DNA of 13,579 nucleotides from JBBQSV01 sp038213615. Lineage in GTDB: Bacteria; Patescibacteriota; Saccharimonadia; Saccharimonadales; OMJO01. The notes under the pieces are model-generated. The model saw only the letters and a program-made list of their open reading frames with translations, ran no database searches and was not told the origin of the DNA. Positions within the stretch are counted from its first letter, which is position 1. Each line of letters starts with the position of its first letter. The stretch spans positions 1 through 13,579 of the forward strand of contig JBBQSV010000021.1 in NCBI GenBank assembly GCA_038213615.1, in the 5' to 3' direction. Position numbers and translations under genes: made by a program. Below are positions 1-5,673 of this stretch, one piece after another.

Positions 1-1
1 A

Positions 2-109
2 ATTGAAATTGACGATGTAATGAGTCTCACACATGCTGGAAGTCAAATTGGTGCTACGTTACTAAATGGCCTCAACTCTGGATTGGGTTTTGATTCTGGG
101 CCAAAATAG
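2..109 (+). CDS. C-terminal end of an unidentified protein (partial)
   Basis: An open frame runs from the window edge to a TAG stop at 107-109 and gives 35 residues (start IEIDDVMSL, end GLGFDSGPK). I do not recognise the family. The composition, with acidic, hydrophobic and glycine residues and no rare-codon runs, is compatible with the tail of a real gene. The next gene begins with its own Shine-Dalgarno sequence after about 94 bases, the kind of spacing expected after a stop. An ATG at 66 in another frame overlaps this reading frame and has no ribosome binding site, which also favours this one. It could still be a chance open frame. Confidence 0.45.
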   Translation: MEIDDVMSLTHAGSQIGATLLNGLNSGLGFDSGPK

Positions 110-203
110 CTCCAACTTCCATCACTACGGAGAGCCAAAAAAGAAGCAGAATGTTAATAAAAAGAGTACTATAAAAGCAAAAGCATTAAACGAAGGGTGG
201 GCA

Positions 204-755
204 ATGGCTAAAACAGAACGAAAGGCGATAGACAAAGTTTTTATACTTTTAGGGGCAGCAATGACTGCTGTACTCCTGGTTGTGGGGAGCTTAGCGTGGT
301 ACGGGTATCACTTTGCTGCCAGTAGTGTGAAGACTGAATTGTCAGATCAAAAAGTATATTTCCCACCCAAAGGTAGCGCCGCTATTACGGCACTGCCACA
401 AGCCGACCAAAAAGAAATGAACAAATATGCCGGCCAACAATTGACAGACGGTCAACAAGCCAAAGTTTACGCAAACAACTTTATAAAGGTGCATCTGTCG
501 GAAGTCGCAGGGGGCAAAACGTATGCCGAGGTAAGTACGGCCTCGCTTAAAGACCCTACAAATACCAAACTTCAAACACAAAAAGCAGTTTTGTTCCAAG
601 GTGAAACATTGCGGGGCCTTTTACTTGGTGATGGATATTCCTATTGGACTTTTGGCATGTTAGCTAAATACGTAGCCATTGCGGCTTTTATTGGGTCTGG
701 CGTTATGGCCATTCTTGTCTGGTTTGGGTTGCTACACTTGGCAAAGCTTAAATAA
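204..755 (+). CDS. Conserved two-helix membrane protein, function unknown
   Basis: The protein has 183 residues. A first membrane helix lies at about residues 12-34 and a second at about 155-178, leaving a loop of roughly 120 residues that is probably outside the cell. The start at 204 has AAGGG at 193-197, six bases upstream. A further ATG at 66 in the same frame would add 46 unlikely residues overlapping the previous gene. Landmarks SDQKVYFP (47-54), VHLSEVAGGKTYAEV (96-110) and FQGETLRGLLL (131-141) match, from memory, an integral membrane protein family frequent in Actinobacteria whose role is not established. No catalytic motif or cysteine is visible. It ends 62 bases before a strong hairpin terminator and is probably monocistronic, with a possible -10 (TATAAA) near 170. 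The family resemblance is recalled, not computed; the coding call is secure. Confidence 0.85.
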   Translation: MAKTERKAIDKVFILLGAAMTAVLLVVGSLAWYGYHFAASSVKTELSDQKVYFPPKGSAAITALPQADQKEMNKYAGQQLTDGQQAKVYANNFIKVHLSEVAGGKTYAEVSTASLKDPTNTKLQTQKAVLFQGETLRGLLLGDGYSYWTFGMLAKYVAIAAFIGSGVMAILVWFGLLHLAKLK

Positions 756-817
756 CTAGCCTGCTAACTATCGCCGCGAATCAATGTAGTTCAATCCATC
801 ACCAAAAAAGAGCCAAC

Positions 818-844
818 AAATGAGCCCTTGTGGGCTCATTTTTT
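818..844 (+). terminator. Intrinsic terminator
   Basis: AAATGAGCCC (818-827), loop TTGT (828-831) and GGGCTCATTT (832-841) form a perfect 10-bp stem, with six T from 839 to 844. The T-run favours the plus strand, ending the membrane-protein gene. The opposite strand has only a short T-run. The stem contains the TGA stop codon of the convergent minus-strand gene (836-838), so two convergent genes share it. Confidence 0.9.
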
Positions 845-1093
845 GCGGTGCGAACAGCCGACCCAGCAGCAAGGGCGGCGTTTGCCCTCTAGCAACTCTG
901 TAACTACTCGGTCAATGTGATTTATTCTGGTGGCTGGTTTTTTGGTGGTGACTGTCCAGCAAATCCATTCATTACGGGCCAGGGGTGTCAGGTCTTGCCA
1001 CCTTTCTAGGACAGATTCGTCAGACGTTAGTGCTTTGCGTAAATCTGGTGGGACTTTATGAGCAACGCCTTCGGCAATTATTTTTGTAGCCAT
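836..1093 (-). CDS. YdeI/OmpD-associated family mini-protein
   Basis: This 85-residue protein has the hallmark LTPLARNEWICW (35-46) followed by KPATRINHIDRVV and ELLEGKRRPCCW. From memory, that is the signature of the C-terminal segment shared by YdeI/OmpD-associated proteins (Pfam 'Bacteriocin-protection, YdeI or OmpD-Associated'). Its biochemical role is poorly defined. Short stand-alone versions exist, so it need not be truncated. Three cysteines in CCWVGC near the C-terminus could bind metal, but that is speculative. The stop is TGA at 838-836; the protein ends at the family's usual place, which argues against UGA recoding in this organism. Start ATG 1093 follows a TAATAT box by six bases, so the mRNA is probably leaderless. 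It is divergent from the helicase gene and convergent with the membrane protein. Confidence 0.85.
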   Translation of the reverse strand: MATKIIAEGVAHKVPPDLRKALTSDESVLERWQDLTPLARNEWICWTVTTKKPATRINHIDRVVTELLEGKRRPCCWVGCSHRKK

Positions 1094-1099
1094 ATATTA

Positions 1100-1105
1100 A
1101 TATTA
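1100..1105 (-). promoter_or_regulatory. -10 box of the YdeI-like gene (leaderless start)
   Basis: On the minus strand TAATAT (1105-1100) lies six bases before ATG 1093. Transcription from this box would start at or next to the A of ATG. No good -35 hexamer is seen at the expected spacing (GGGTTA at best). Confidence 0.5.
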
Positions 1106-1205
1106 CCCCAGGATTATGTTTTTAACCCAGCTTAACACCCTGCACACCAGTAACGACCTAACCCATAGATTAGCTAGATCCTGCAGATAGTCTGCTTGAG
1201 TTCAG

Positions 1206-1211
1206 TATAAT
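1206..1211 (+). promoter_or_regulatory. -10 box of the helicase gene
   Basis: A perfect TATAAT lies at 1206-1211, nine bases before ATG 1221, so the leader would be zero to three bases and there is no Shine-Dalgarno sequence. No convincing -35 box is seen. The 127-base divergent region 1094-1220 holds nothing else recognisable. Confidence 0.6.
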
Positions 1212-1220
1212 TAGGGCTAC

Positions 1221-2756
1221 ATGACACAAGATGAAGCATTGGCGATTTTGGAATCTGGGCAGTCGGCTCTGCTGACCGGCGCGGCTGGCACAGGCAAGAC
1301 TTATTTATTGCGCAGGTTCATTAAACGAGCCCGAGAAGACGGCAAATCTGTATCTGTTACGGCCACTACTGGTTTGGCGGCCACTCATTTGAACGGTGCT
1401 ACCATTCACGGCTGGGCGGGTATTGGTATCCACGACGAGTTGCCGCGCAGTCACCTACAAAAAATCAGTAAGCAACGTCGTGACATAATCACTAAAACTG
1501 ATATTTTAATAATCGACGAGGTCAGTATGCTACACGACTTTAGACTGGATATTGTCGATGAGGTTGTACGCCATGTCCGTGACAACAACCAACCATTTGG
1601 CGGCCTGCAAGTGGTGCTGTGTGGTGACTTTTTTCAGTTACCACCAGTAAACCGTACCGATTCTAGGCAAGGCAGTTTTGTGACACAATCCAACATTTGG
1701 AAAACCAGCGATCTGGCCGTTTGTTACCTAGATAAGCAATATCGTCAGGCCGACGATGCCAGCTACAGTGACATACTCAACGGCATCAGAGCCGGGCAGT
1801 TAACCCGTAGTCAGCTAGACGCGCTACATGCTCGGTCCAAGGCTGTAGACGACCCATTTACTACTCGCACTAGATTACTGACTACCAATGCCGATGTTGA
1901 CGCTATTAATCTGGAACACCTGGCACAAATCGACGGAGACCTGCACGAATACACCATGGAATCATCTGGTGGCAAAAGTTTTATTGAACAGCTCAAGCGT
2001 TCCTGTTTAGCGCCAGAAGTGCTGCAGGTCAAAAAGGGCGCGGTTGTTATGTGTATCAAAAACAGCACCGACAAAAAATATGTCAATGGGTCACTGGGCG
2101 TAGTAAAAGATTTCGAATCAACTACTGACTACCCAATAGTAAAGTTAAATACCGGCAAACTGGTGACCATAAAACCAGATAGCTGGGAATTAGTAGATGG
2201 CGACAAGCGCCGAGCCAGTCTATCGCAATTGCCACTACGTTTAGCGTGGGCCATAACAGTTCACAAAAGCCAAGGCATGACATTAGACGCAGCCCGGATC
2301 GATCTGAGCCGAGCTTTTGTCGAGGGCATGGGCTACGTGGCTTTGTCACGTGTGCGTGGCATAAAACACCTAATCCTAGACGGCCTAAATGGTATGGCGC
2401 TGCGCGTTAGCCCATTAGCCAAGCAGATTGATAACCAACTACGAGCCAGCAGTCAACAGGCCCTAGCAAACCACCAGCAAACCATTGCCAAGTGGAACCT
2501 TGCCCAAAAGCATCGCAAGTCTAAGCCAAAAAAGAGCACCGCAAACAAAGTTACTTGGCCAGAAAAAATAGAAAACATGCGAATTAAATACCCCAACGCT
2601 TACCGTCCCTGGCTGGCAGCCGACGATGTTAAACTGCAGCGGTTATTCAAAGCCGGTACCAAGCTAAACCAATTAAGTAAAGAGTTCGGCCGCCACACAG
2701 GCAGTATTACCAAGCGCCTTCAAAAACATTTTGGTGAAGAAATCAATTTAGAATAA
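1221..2756 (+). CDS. Pif1-like SF1B DNA helicase with C-terminal HTH
   Basis: This 511-residue ATP-dependent DNA helicase is expected to unwind duplex DNA or G-quadruplexes 5' to 3'. Walker A is GAAGTGKT (20-27), motif Ia is TATTGLAA (47-54), Walker B is IIDEVSM (97-103), and motif III is GDFFQLPPV (135-143). A later motif, VHKSQGMTLD, starts at 347, and motif VI is GMGYVALSR (369-377). All ATPase motifs look intact. A Lys-rich linker (about 428-455) leads to a segment at about 465-508 (WLAADDVKLQRLFKAG, then LSKEFGRHTGSITKRL). It resembles the helix-turn-helix tail often carried by bacterial Pif1-like helicases and may bind DNA. ATG 1221 is the first start in frame and sits right behind TATAAT. 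The gene is convergent with the surface-protein gene; the 41-base gap 2757-2797 holds no clear hairpin terminator. Whether it acts in replication, repair or DNA uptake cannot be read from the sequence. Confidence 0.93.
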   Translation: MTQDEALAILESGQSALLTGAAGTGKTYLLRRFIKRAREDGKSVSVTATTGLAATHLNGATIHGWAGIGIHDELPRSHLQKISKQRRDIITKTDILIIDEVSMLHDFRLDIVDEVVRHVRDNNQPFGGLQVVLCGDFFQLPPVNRTDSRQGSFVTQSNIWKTSDLAVCYLDKQYRQADDASYSDILNGIRAGQLTRSQLDALHARSKAVDDPFTTRTRLLTTNADVDAINLEHLAQIDGDLHEYTMESSGGKSFIEQLKRSCLAPEVLQVKKGAVVMCIKNSTDKKYVNGSLGVVKDFESTTDYPIVKLNTGKLVTIKPDSWELVDGDKRRASLSQLPLRLAWAITVHKSQGMTLDAARIDLSRAFVEGMGYVALSRVRGIKHLILDGLNGMALRVSPLAKQIDNQLRASSQQALANHQQTIAKWNLAQKHRKSKPKKSTANKVTWPEKIENMRIKYPNAYRPWLAADDVKLQRLFKAGTKLNQLSKEFGRHTGSITKRLQKHFGEEINLE

Positions 2757-2797
2757 AACGAGGTGTCGCCGGATACGATTAGTGAACTAGCCGGTCT

Positions 2798-3481
2798 TTA
2801 CAAATTGGGACTGTCTTGATCTTTGCGCTTGCGCCGACGGCCAAACAAGATTAACAAAAATAGCAGACCAGCCAAAAGGCAGATGCTCCAAACAACAATC
2901 CAAAAATAGTTTGTGGGCCCAGATAGCTGACTGGCAGGTCCAGTTATGGTTGGCGTAGACGTATCGAGCTGCTTAAACGTAAAATTGCCCTTGCCGTTAG
3001 TTATTGAGTTTAGGGTAATCTCTATGTCCTCTTTGCCGTCTTTATTGACATCGTATTGGTGGGTATCACCAACATAAAACTTTACTTCTGTACCATCCGG
3101 AGTAATCAAAATAACAAAATCCTTGCCGACTTGTTTGATAGTCACACTGTAGCGGCTTAGTGCGCCACTAGAATCTTTTACATCAAAATAGACCACCTGC
3201 TTAGGAGCCAGATTTAAGGTTTTGCCTTTTGGCTGCGAATAGTCTGGAAAATCATTTAGTAACGTATCTTGACCACCAGAGCTACTGCTGGATGTCGGTG
3301 CCGAAGAAGACGAGGGCGATGATGATGTTCCGCCAGGACAGCTAGGGCCGTAGCCACAATTATTATAGGATCCGCCGCCGTATGCTGTAGCAAATACAAC
3401 TGATGGTGAAATGACTAGGCCAATTAACAGAGTGGGTACAATTAACAGCCAGCGTAACTTGATCTTGATAGCTAAAAACAT
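2798..3481 (-). CDS. Exported, C-terminally membrane-anchored surface protein
   Basis: The protein has 227 residues. A Sec signal peptide (basic start IKIKLRW, hydrophobic core 11-30) has a likely cleavage near A31 or A33. A short Gly/Tyr segment with two cysteines (C42, C48) follows, then a Ser/Pro/Thr stalk at about 51-68. The globular region (about 72-175) contains DVNKDGKED (144-152), with D144, N146, D148 and D152 spaced like an EF-hand or dockerin-type calcium loop. It ends with a membrane helix at 193-213 and a basic RRRKRK (215-220) stop-transfer, so most of the protein faces outward. I recognise the architecture as typical of Saccharibacteria-like surface proteins but no named family. 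Start ATG 3481 lies 11 bases after a TATACT box. It is divergent from tatA with overlapping promoters, so the two may be coordinated. Function unknown; adhesion is a guess. Confidence 0.88.
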   Translation of the reverse strand: MFLAIKIKLRWLLIVPTLLIGLVISPSVVFATAYGGGSYNNCGYGPSCPGGTSSSPSSSSAPTSSSSSGGQDTLLNDFPDYSQPKGKTLNLAPKQVVYFDVKDSSGALSRYSVTIKQVGKDFVILITPDGTEVKFYVGDTHQYDVNKDGKEDIEITLNSITNGKGNFTFKQLDTSTPTITGPASQLSGPTNYFWIVVWSICLLAGLLFLLILFGRRRKRKDQDSPNL

Positions 3482-3509
3482 TTACAACCCAAAGTATAGT
3501 ATCTATAAT
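3481..3509 (+). promoter_or_regulatory. tatA promoter (TTTACA, 17-base spacer, TATAAT)
   Basis: The -35 box TTTACA (3481-3486) and -10 box TATAAT (3504-3509) are separated by exactly 17 bases. Transcription would start near 3516, giving a leader of about 23 bases that carries the tatA ribosome binding site. The -35 box overlaps the first base of the divergent gene's start codon. Confidence 0.7.
3493..3498 (-). promoter_or_regulatory. -10 box of the minus-strand surface-protein gene
   Basis: TATACT on the minus strand (3498-3493) lies 11 bases before ATG 3481, predicting a leader of about four bases. No clear -35 is seen. It sits between the -35 and -10 boxes of the divergent tatA promoter, so the two RNA polymerases would compete. 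Confidence 0.5.
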
Positions 3510-3538
3510 TGCCTGTAGCATTAACGAATGGAGAGGGT

Positions 3539-3718
3539 ATGAAAATCGAAGAACTAGTGGTGGTATTCCTGATAATATTGCTATTGTTTGGGGCCAAAAA
3601 GATCCCCGAACTATCCCGAAGCATTGGTCAATCGGCCCGCGAAATCAAAAAGGGCTTCAACGGTGAAGAGACTGAGCCAACAGGCAAAAGCTCCGACAAA
3701 AAGAAATCATCCAAGTAG
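3539..3718 (+). CDS. tatA: Sec-independent translocase subunit TatA
   Basis: The protein has 59 residues, a normal minimal TatA. It forms the oligomeric membrane component through which TatC-bound folded proteins cross the cytoplasmic membrane. A hydrophobic helix (about 5-17) is followed by the hinge and amphipathic helix LLFGAKKIPELSRSIGQ, the TatA/TatB hallmark (FG then KKIPEL), and then a charged Lys/Ser/Glu tail. ATG 3539 is chosen because GGAG (3530-3533) precedes it at five bases. A TTG at 3509 in the same frame falls inside the -10 box and is rejected. The stop is TAG. The gene lies 26 bases upstream of tatC, clearly one operon. No tatB is visible, so a two-component TatAC system, as in many Gram-positive bacteria, is the simplest reading; the single TatA would serve both roles. 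Confidence 0.95.
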   Translation: MKIEELVVVFLIILLLFGAKKIPELSRSIGQSAREIKKGFNGEETEPTGKSSDKKKSSK

Positions 3719-3744
3719 CGCAAAAGTAACTAAAGGAGTGGGGG

Positions 3745-4752
3745 GTGGACACACCACAAACATTCCACGATCACATCAAAGAATTACGCAATAGAATATT
3801 GTGGGTAGTCTTGAGCATTGGCGCAAGCGCAGGCTTGGGCTATGGGTTTCATGCCCGGATTATCAACCTGTTAATACACCCGCTGGGTTCACCGGTCTTC
3901 TACACCTCACCGTCTGGCAGCTTTAATTTTGTTATAAAAGTATCGCTTGTTATCGGGGCGTTTATCACGTTGCCAGTGATTATTTATCAACTAGTCCGCT
4001 TCTTGGAGCCAGCATTCCCTAAACGGGTCAGTCGCAGCTTTATGGTCAAAGTTATAGGGTCGTCTTTTTTGCTGGCCAGTGCCGGCATCGCCTTTGGCTA
4101 TTTCTATATGATACCGATGTCGCTTAAGTTTTTTGCTGGCTTTTCATCGACCCAGATTAAGCCCTTAATTTCGGCCAGTGAATACCTGACATATATACTC
4201 AACAGCCTTATTACTTTTGCCGTGGTGTTCCAGATACCACTACTTATTTTGTTTATAAATTGGTTCAAGCCCATCAAGCCCGGTAAGTTATTGCACTACC
4301 AACGACATGTAGTTGTGGGGTCGCTGGGCCTGGCCGTACTTTTGCCTTTTACTTATGATCCGATATCGCAATTTATTTTTGCCATACCAATCATCGTGCT
4401 GTTTTACCTATCGGCAATACTGCTGTGGATTGTTGATAAACGACGACCAAAAGAACGCCCCAATTTTGTCGTTGCAACTGCACAAACCGCTACCCCGATA
4501 TCCGCACCGATCACACCTGAATTACCAGAAGAATTACCCAAAAGGCAGCTATTGCCTAAGCCAATGCTGACCATGGATGGGTTTATCCGGCAGAACCGAG
4601 CACCTAGCTACGCCGCTGCCTTAGCCGCGCCTCAACCGACTGTTAGCAAGGTAATGCCCAAGCCCACCCCTCAAGTACTAACAAACACTAGGCGCCCAAC
4701 CTCGTTGGACGGCATGATTACTCGTGCCGCCCCTTTTTCTGCGATGCAGTAA
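3745..4752 (+). CDS. tatC: Twin-arginine translocase subunit TatC with long C-terminal tail
   Basis: The TatC core occupies about residues 1-232. It carries FHDHIKELRNRI (7-18), YTSPSGSF (53-60), LPVIIYQLVRFLEPAFP (76-92), FGYFYMIP (117-124), FAVVFQIP (158-165) and YDPISQ (204-209), spread over six membrane helices. It recognises Tat signal peptides and recruits TatA. The GTG start at 3745 is supported by AAGGAG (3733-3738) at six bases. By eye, against E. coli TatC, the Phe of the signal-binding site is kept (F86), but the Glu equivalent to E103 is V95 and that equivalent to E170 is Q163. The total of 335 residues exceeds the usual 240-260 because of a Pro/Ala-rich cytoplasmic tail (about 233-335). 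The tail carries MDGFIRQ (277-283) and LDGMITR (321-327), two copies of a DG-x-I-x-R motif. No terminator is seen between this gene and the next. Confidence 0.95.
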   Translation: MDTPQTFHDHIKELRNRILWVVLSIGASAGLGYGFHARIINLLIHPLGSPVFYTSPSGSFNFVIKVSLVIGAFITLPVIIYQLVRFLEPAFPKRVSRSFMVKVIGSSFLLASAGIAFGYFYMIPMSLKFFAGFSSTQIKPLISASEYLTYILNSLITFAVVFQIPLLILFINWFKPIKPGKLLHYQRHVVVGSLGLAVLLPFTYDPISQFIFAIPIIVLFYLSAILLWIVDKRRPKERPNFVVATAQTATPISAPITPELPEELPKRQLLPKPMLTMDGFIRQNRAPSYAAALAAPQPTVSKVMPKPTPQVLTNTRRPTSLDGMITRAAPFSAMQ

Positions 4753-4812
4753 CGTAAGCGCTTGACTGCTAATGGTGAACTAGCTTATTGTATAAACCAT
4801 AAGCGTAAAAGG

Positions 4813-4818
4813 TATAGA
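4813..4818 (+). promoter_or_regulatory. -10-like box before the first mini Tat protein
   Basis: TATAGA lies seven bases before ATG 4826, the spacing seen at the other leaderless starts here. A weak TTGTAT (4788-4793) sits 19 bases upstream. A second candidate -10, TATAAA, is at 4791-4796. The gene could also be read through from tatC. Confidence 0.4.
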
Positions 4819-4825
4819 TGCCATT

Positions 4826-5023
4826 ATGGCCCAAAAAAATCTAGAAAAGTTATTTGATAAGAATATGGATCGTAAGCAGTTCCTGGCACATATTGGAGCC
4901 GGCTTCTTGGTTATTGTGGGTATCAGCGGACTACTAAAGAGCCTGCTAGAGTACGGTCACAAGCCCCGGGCCAGGGTAGCCAGTGGCTACGGCTCTACCA
5001 CTTACGGCGGTATAAAAAAATAG
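4826..5023 (+). CDS. Mini Tat-signal membrane protein (RK variant)
   Basis: This 65-residue protein has a charged start, then MDRKQFLAHIG (14-24), a hydrophobic helix (about 22-40), and a short Gly/Tyr tail (GYGSTTYGG) ending in KK. The RK-x-FL core is a lysine variant of the twin-arginine consensus (S/T)RRxFLK. No lipobox cysteine is present and no AxA cleavage site is convincing, so it probably stays anchored with about 25 residues outside. It aligns without gaps for its first 20 residues with the protein at 5400-5603 (Met14 and R16-[RK]17-x-F19-L20 coincide), so the two are paralogues. It lies 73 bases after tatC. I know of no function; a tethered structural or accessory subunit placed by TatAC is an inference. 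A coding call is likely despite the size because of the paralogue. Confidence 0.8.
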   Translation: MAQKNLEKLFDKNMDRKQFLAHIGAGFLVIVGISGLLKSLLEYGHKPRARVASGYGSTTYGGIKK

Positions 5024-5059
5024 CGCTACCTGTGCCAGAACCAACGAATACTAGCCAGG

Positions 5060-5076
5060 TGACAGAACATATGTCA
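5060..5076. promoter_or_regulatory. Inverted repeat upstream of the ribbon-helix-helix gene
   Basis: TGACA (5060-5064) and TGTCA (5072-5076) form a 5-bp inverted repeat around GAACATA, and an inner palindrome ACATATGT partly overlaps it. It lies 11-27 bases before ATG 5087, where an autoregulated ribbon-helix-helix gene would carry its operator. Short repeats arise by chance, so this is only a candidate. Confidence 0.3.
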
Positions 5077-5086
5077 AAATCTGGGC

Positions 5087-5326
5087 ATGACCAAGCATAA
5101 ATTAGTTATCGACATAGATGCCGAGCTATTTGCAGAACTAAGTGCGATTTCTGCCAAAGTCGGCTTTGATAATGTCGAGTCATTGATCAAAAACTACATC
5201 AGAGAAGTAATCCTGGCTGGCAGGGTAGAACAAGCCACCTCGCAGATACGCAACACTGTTGTTCGTGGTTCTAATGATCTGGATAATTTGGCTGTCCATA
5301 AGCAGTCGCCAAAGCCCGCAAAATAA
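5087..5326 (+). CDS. Putative ribbon-helix-helix DNA-binding protein
   Basis: The 79 residues fit a small CopG/Arc-like regulator. A short strand KLVIDIDAE (5-13) would be the DNA-contacting ribbon. It is followed by helix A (ELFAELSAISAKVG, about 13-26), a turn, and helix B (NVESLIKNYIREVILAG, about 29-45). The rest is polar and probably disordered. Such proteins bind operators as dimers. Start ATG 5087 has no Shine-Dalgarno sequence; CAAAAT lies six bases upstream, a weak -10 at leaderless spacing, and an inverted repeat lies just before it. The gene sits between the two mini Tat proteins, all on one strand, so it may control them or the fibre genes downstream. No toxin gene is adjacent, which makes a toxin-antitoxin role unlikely. 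The fold assignment rests on pattern only. Confidence 0.75.
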   Translation: MTKHKLVIDIDAELFAELSAISAKVGFDNVESLIKNYIREVILAGRVEQATSQIRNTVVRGSNDLDNLAVHKQSPKPAK

Positions 5327-5337
5327 ACAATAAATCA

Positions 5338-5366
5338 TTGTTGACATAAGCATTTTGGGTTATAAT
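5338..5366 (+). promoter_or_regulatory. Promoter of the second mini Tat gene
   Basis: TTGTTG (5338-5343), a 17-base spacer and TATAAT (5361-5366) make a good housekeeping promoter. A perfect TTGACA overlaps at 5341-5346 but would leave only 14 bases. The leader is about 27 bases, A-rich, without a Shine-Dalgarno sequence. An inverted repeat AACAAT/ATTGTT (5326-5342) overlaps the -35. Confidence 0.7.
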
Positions 5367-5399
5367 ATTGAATAGCTAGTTTCAAATAAACAACTAAAA

Positions 5400-5603
5400 A
5401 TGTCTAAAAACAAAATCCAAGATCTGTTAGAGAAGCCTATGACACGCCGCGAATTTTTGCGGAACGTGGGGCTTTTGGGTTTGGGCATAGTTGGCCTAAG
5501 CGGTGCCATAAATGTTTTGTCATCAGGCAGTAGAAACGTGATCCACAAACATATCCACGTCAATCAGGGACGGGGCTTTGGTGCTGGGCGTTTTGGCGTG
5601 TAA
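5400..5603 (+). CDS. Mini Tat-signal membrane protein (canonical TRREFLR)
   Basis: The 67 residues begin with a charged stretch and then a near-perfect twin-arginine motif, TRREFLR (15-21). The hydrophobic helix is about residues 22-40 (NVGLLGLGIVGLSGAI). The remaining 27 residues contain SRNVIHKHIHVNQ (two His in HKHIH) and a Gly/Phe/Arg tail (GRGFGAGRFGV). There is no room for an enzyme domain, no lipobox, and no clear signal-peptidase site, so the product is probably a Tat-inserted membrane anchor with a tiny outside tail. It is a paralogue of the protein at 4826-5023. Its own promoter (TATAAT 5361-5366) lies 34 bases upstream. Proximity to tatAC and to the fibre genes suggests a link, but this is inference. 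Function unknown. Confidence 0.85.
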   Translation: MSKNKIQDLLEKPMTRREFLRNVGLLGLGIVGLSGAINVLSSGSRNVIHKHIHVNQGRGFGAGRFGV

Positions 5604-5641
5604 GCAAATAGCACTAGCTTTATTATCGCATCATAGGACTG

Positions 5642-5647
5642 TATAAT
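5642..5647 (+). promoter_or_regulatory. -10 box of the first fibre gene
   Basis: TATAAT at 5642-5647 predicts a start near 5653-5655. A poor TTTATT (5619-5624) sits at 17 bases. The resulting leader is about 20 bases and contains AGGGG (5661-5665), eight bases before ATG 5674. Confidence 0.55.
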
Positions 5648-5669
5648 AACCCCTAAGCAAAGGGGTTTT
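5648..5669 (+). terminator. Hairpin over the ribosome binding site; possible weak terminator
   Basis: AACCCCT (5648-5654), loop AAGCAA (5655-5660) and AGGGGTT (5661-5667) form a 7-bp stem followed by TTG and TTA, a short T-rich run. RNA coming from the upstream gene contains the whole hairpin. RNA started at the local promoter lacks most of its left arm. Confidence 0.5.
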
Positions 5670-5673
5670 GTTA

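Noticed and set aside
66..203. Extension of the first membrane protein to ATG 66
   Set aside because: It overlaps the partial upstream frame, has no ribosome site, and adds residues foreign to the membrane-protein family; ATG 204 has AAGGG at six bases.
2757..2797. Terminator between the helicase and the convergent surface gene
   Set aside because: Only short CCGG-type self-matches and a weak TTAGT/ACTAG are present, with no T-run.
3509..3538. TTG 3509 as the tatA start
   Set aside because: It lies on the -10 box of the tatA promoter, and the ten extra residues are not TatA-like.
3588..3794. Open frame overlapping tatA and tatC
   Set aside because: A shadow frame; Arg/Lys/Ser/Pro composition and no family; both real genes are unmistakable.
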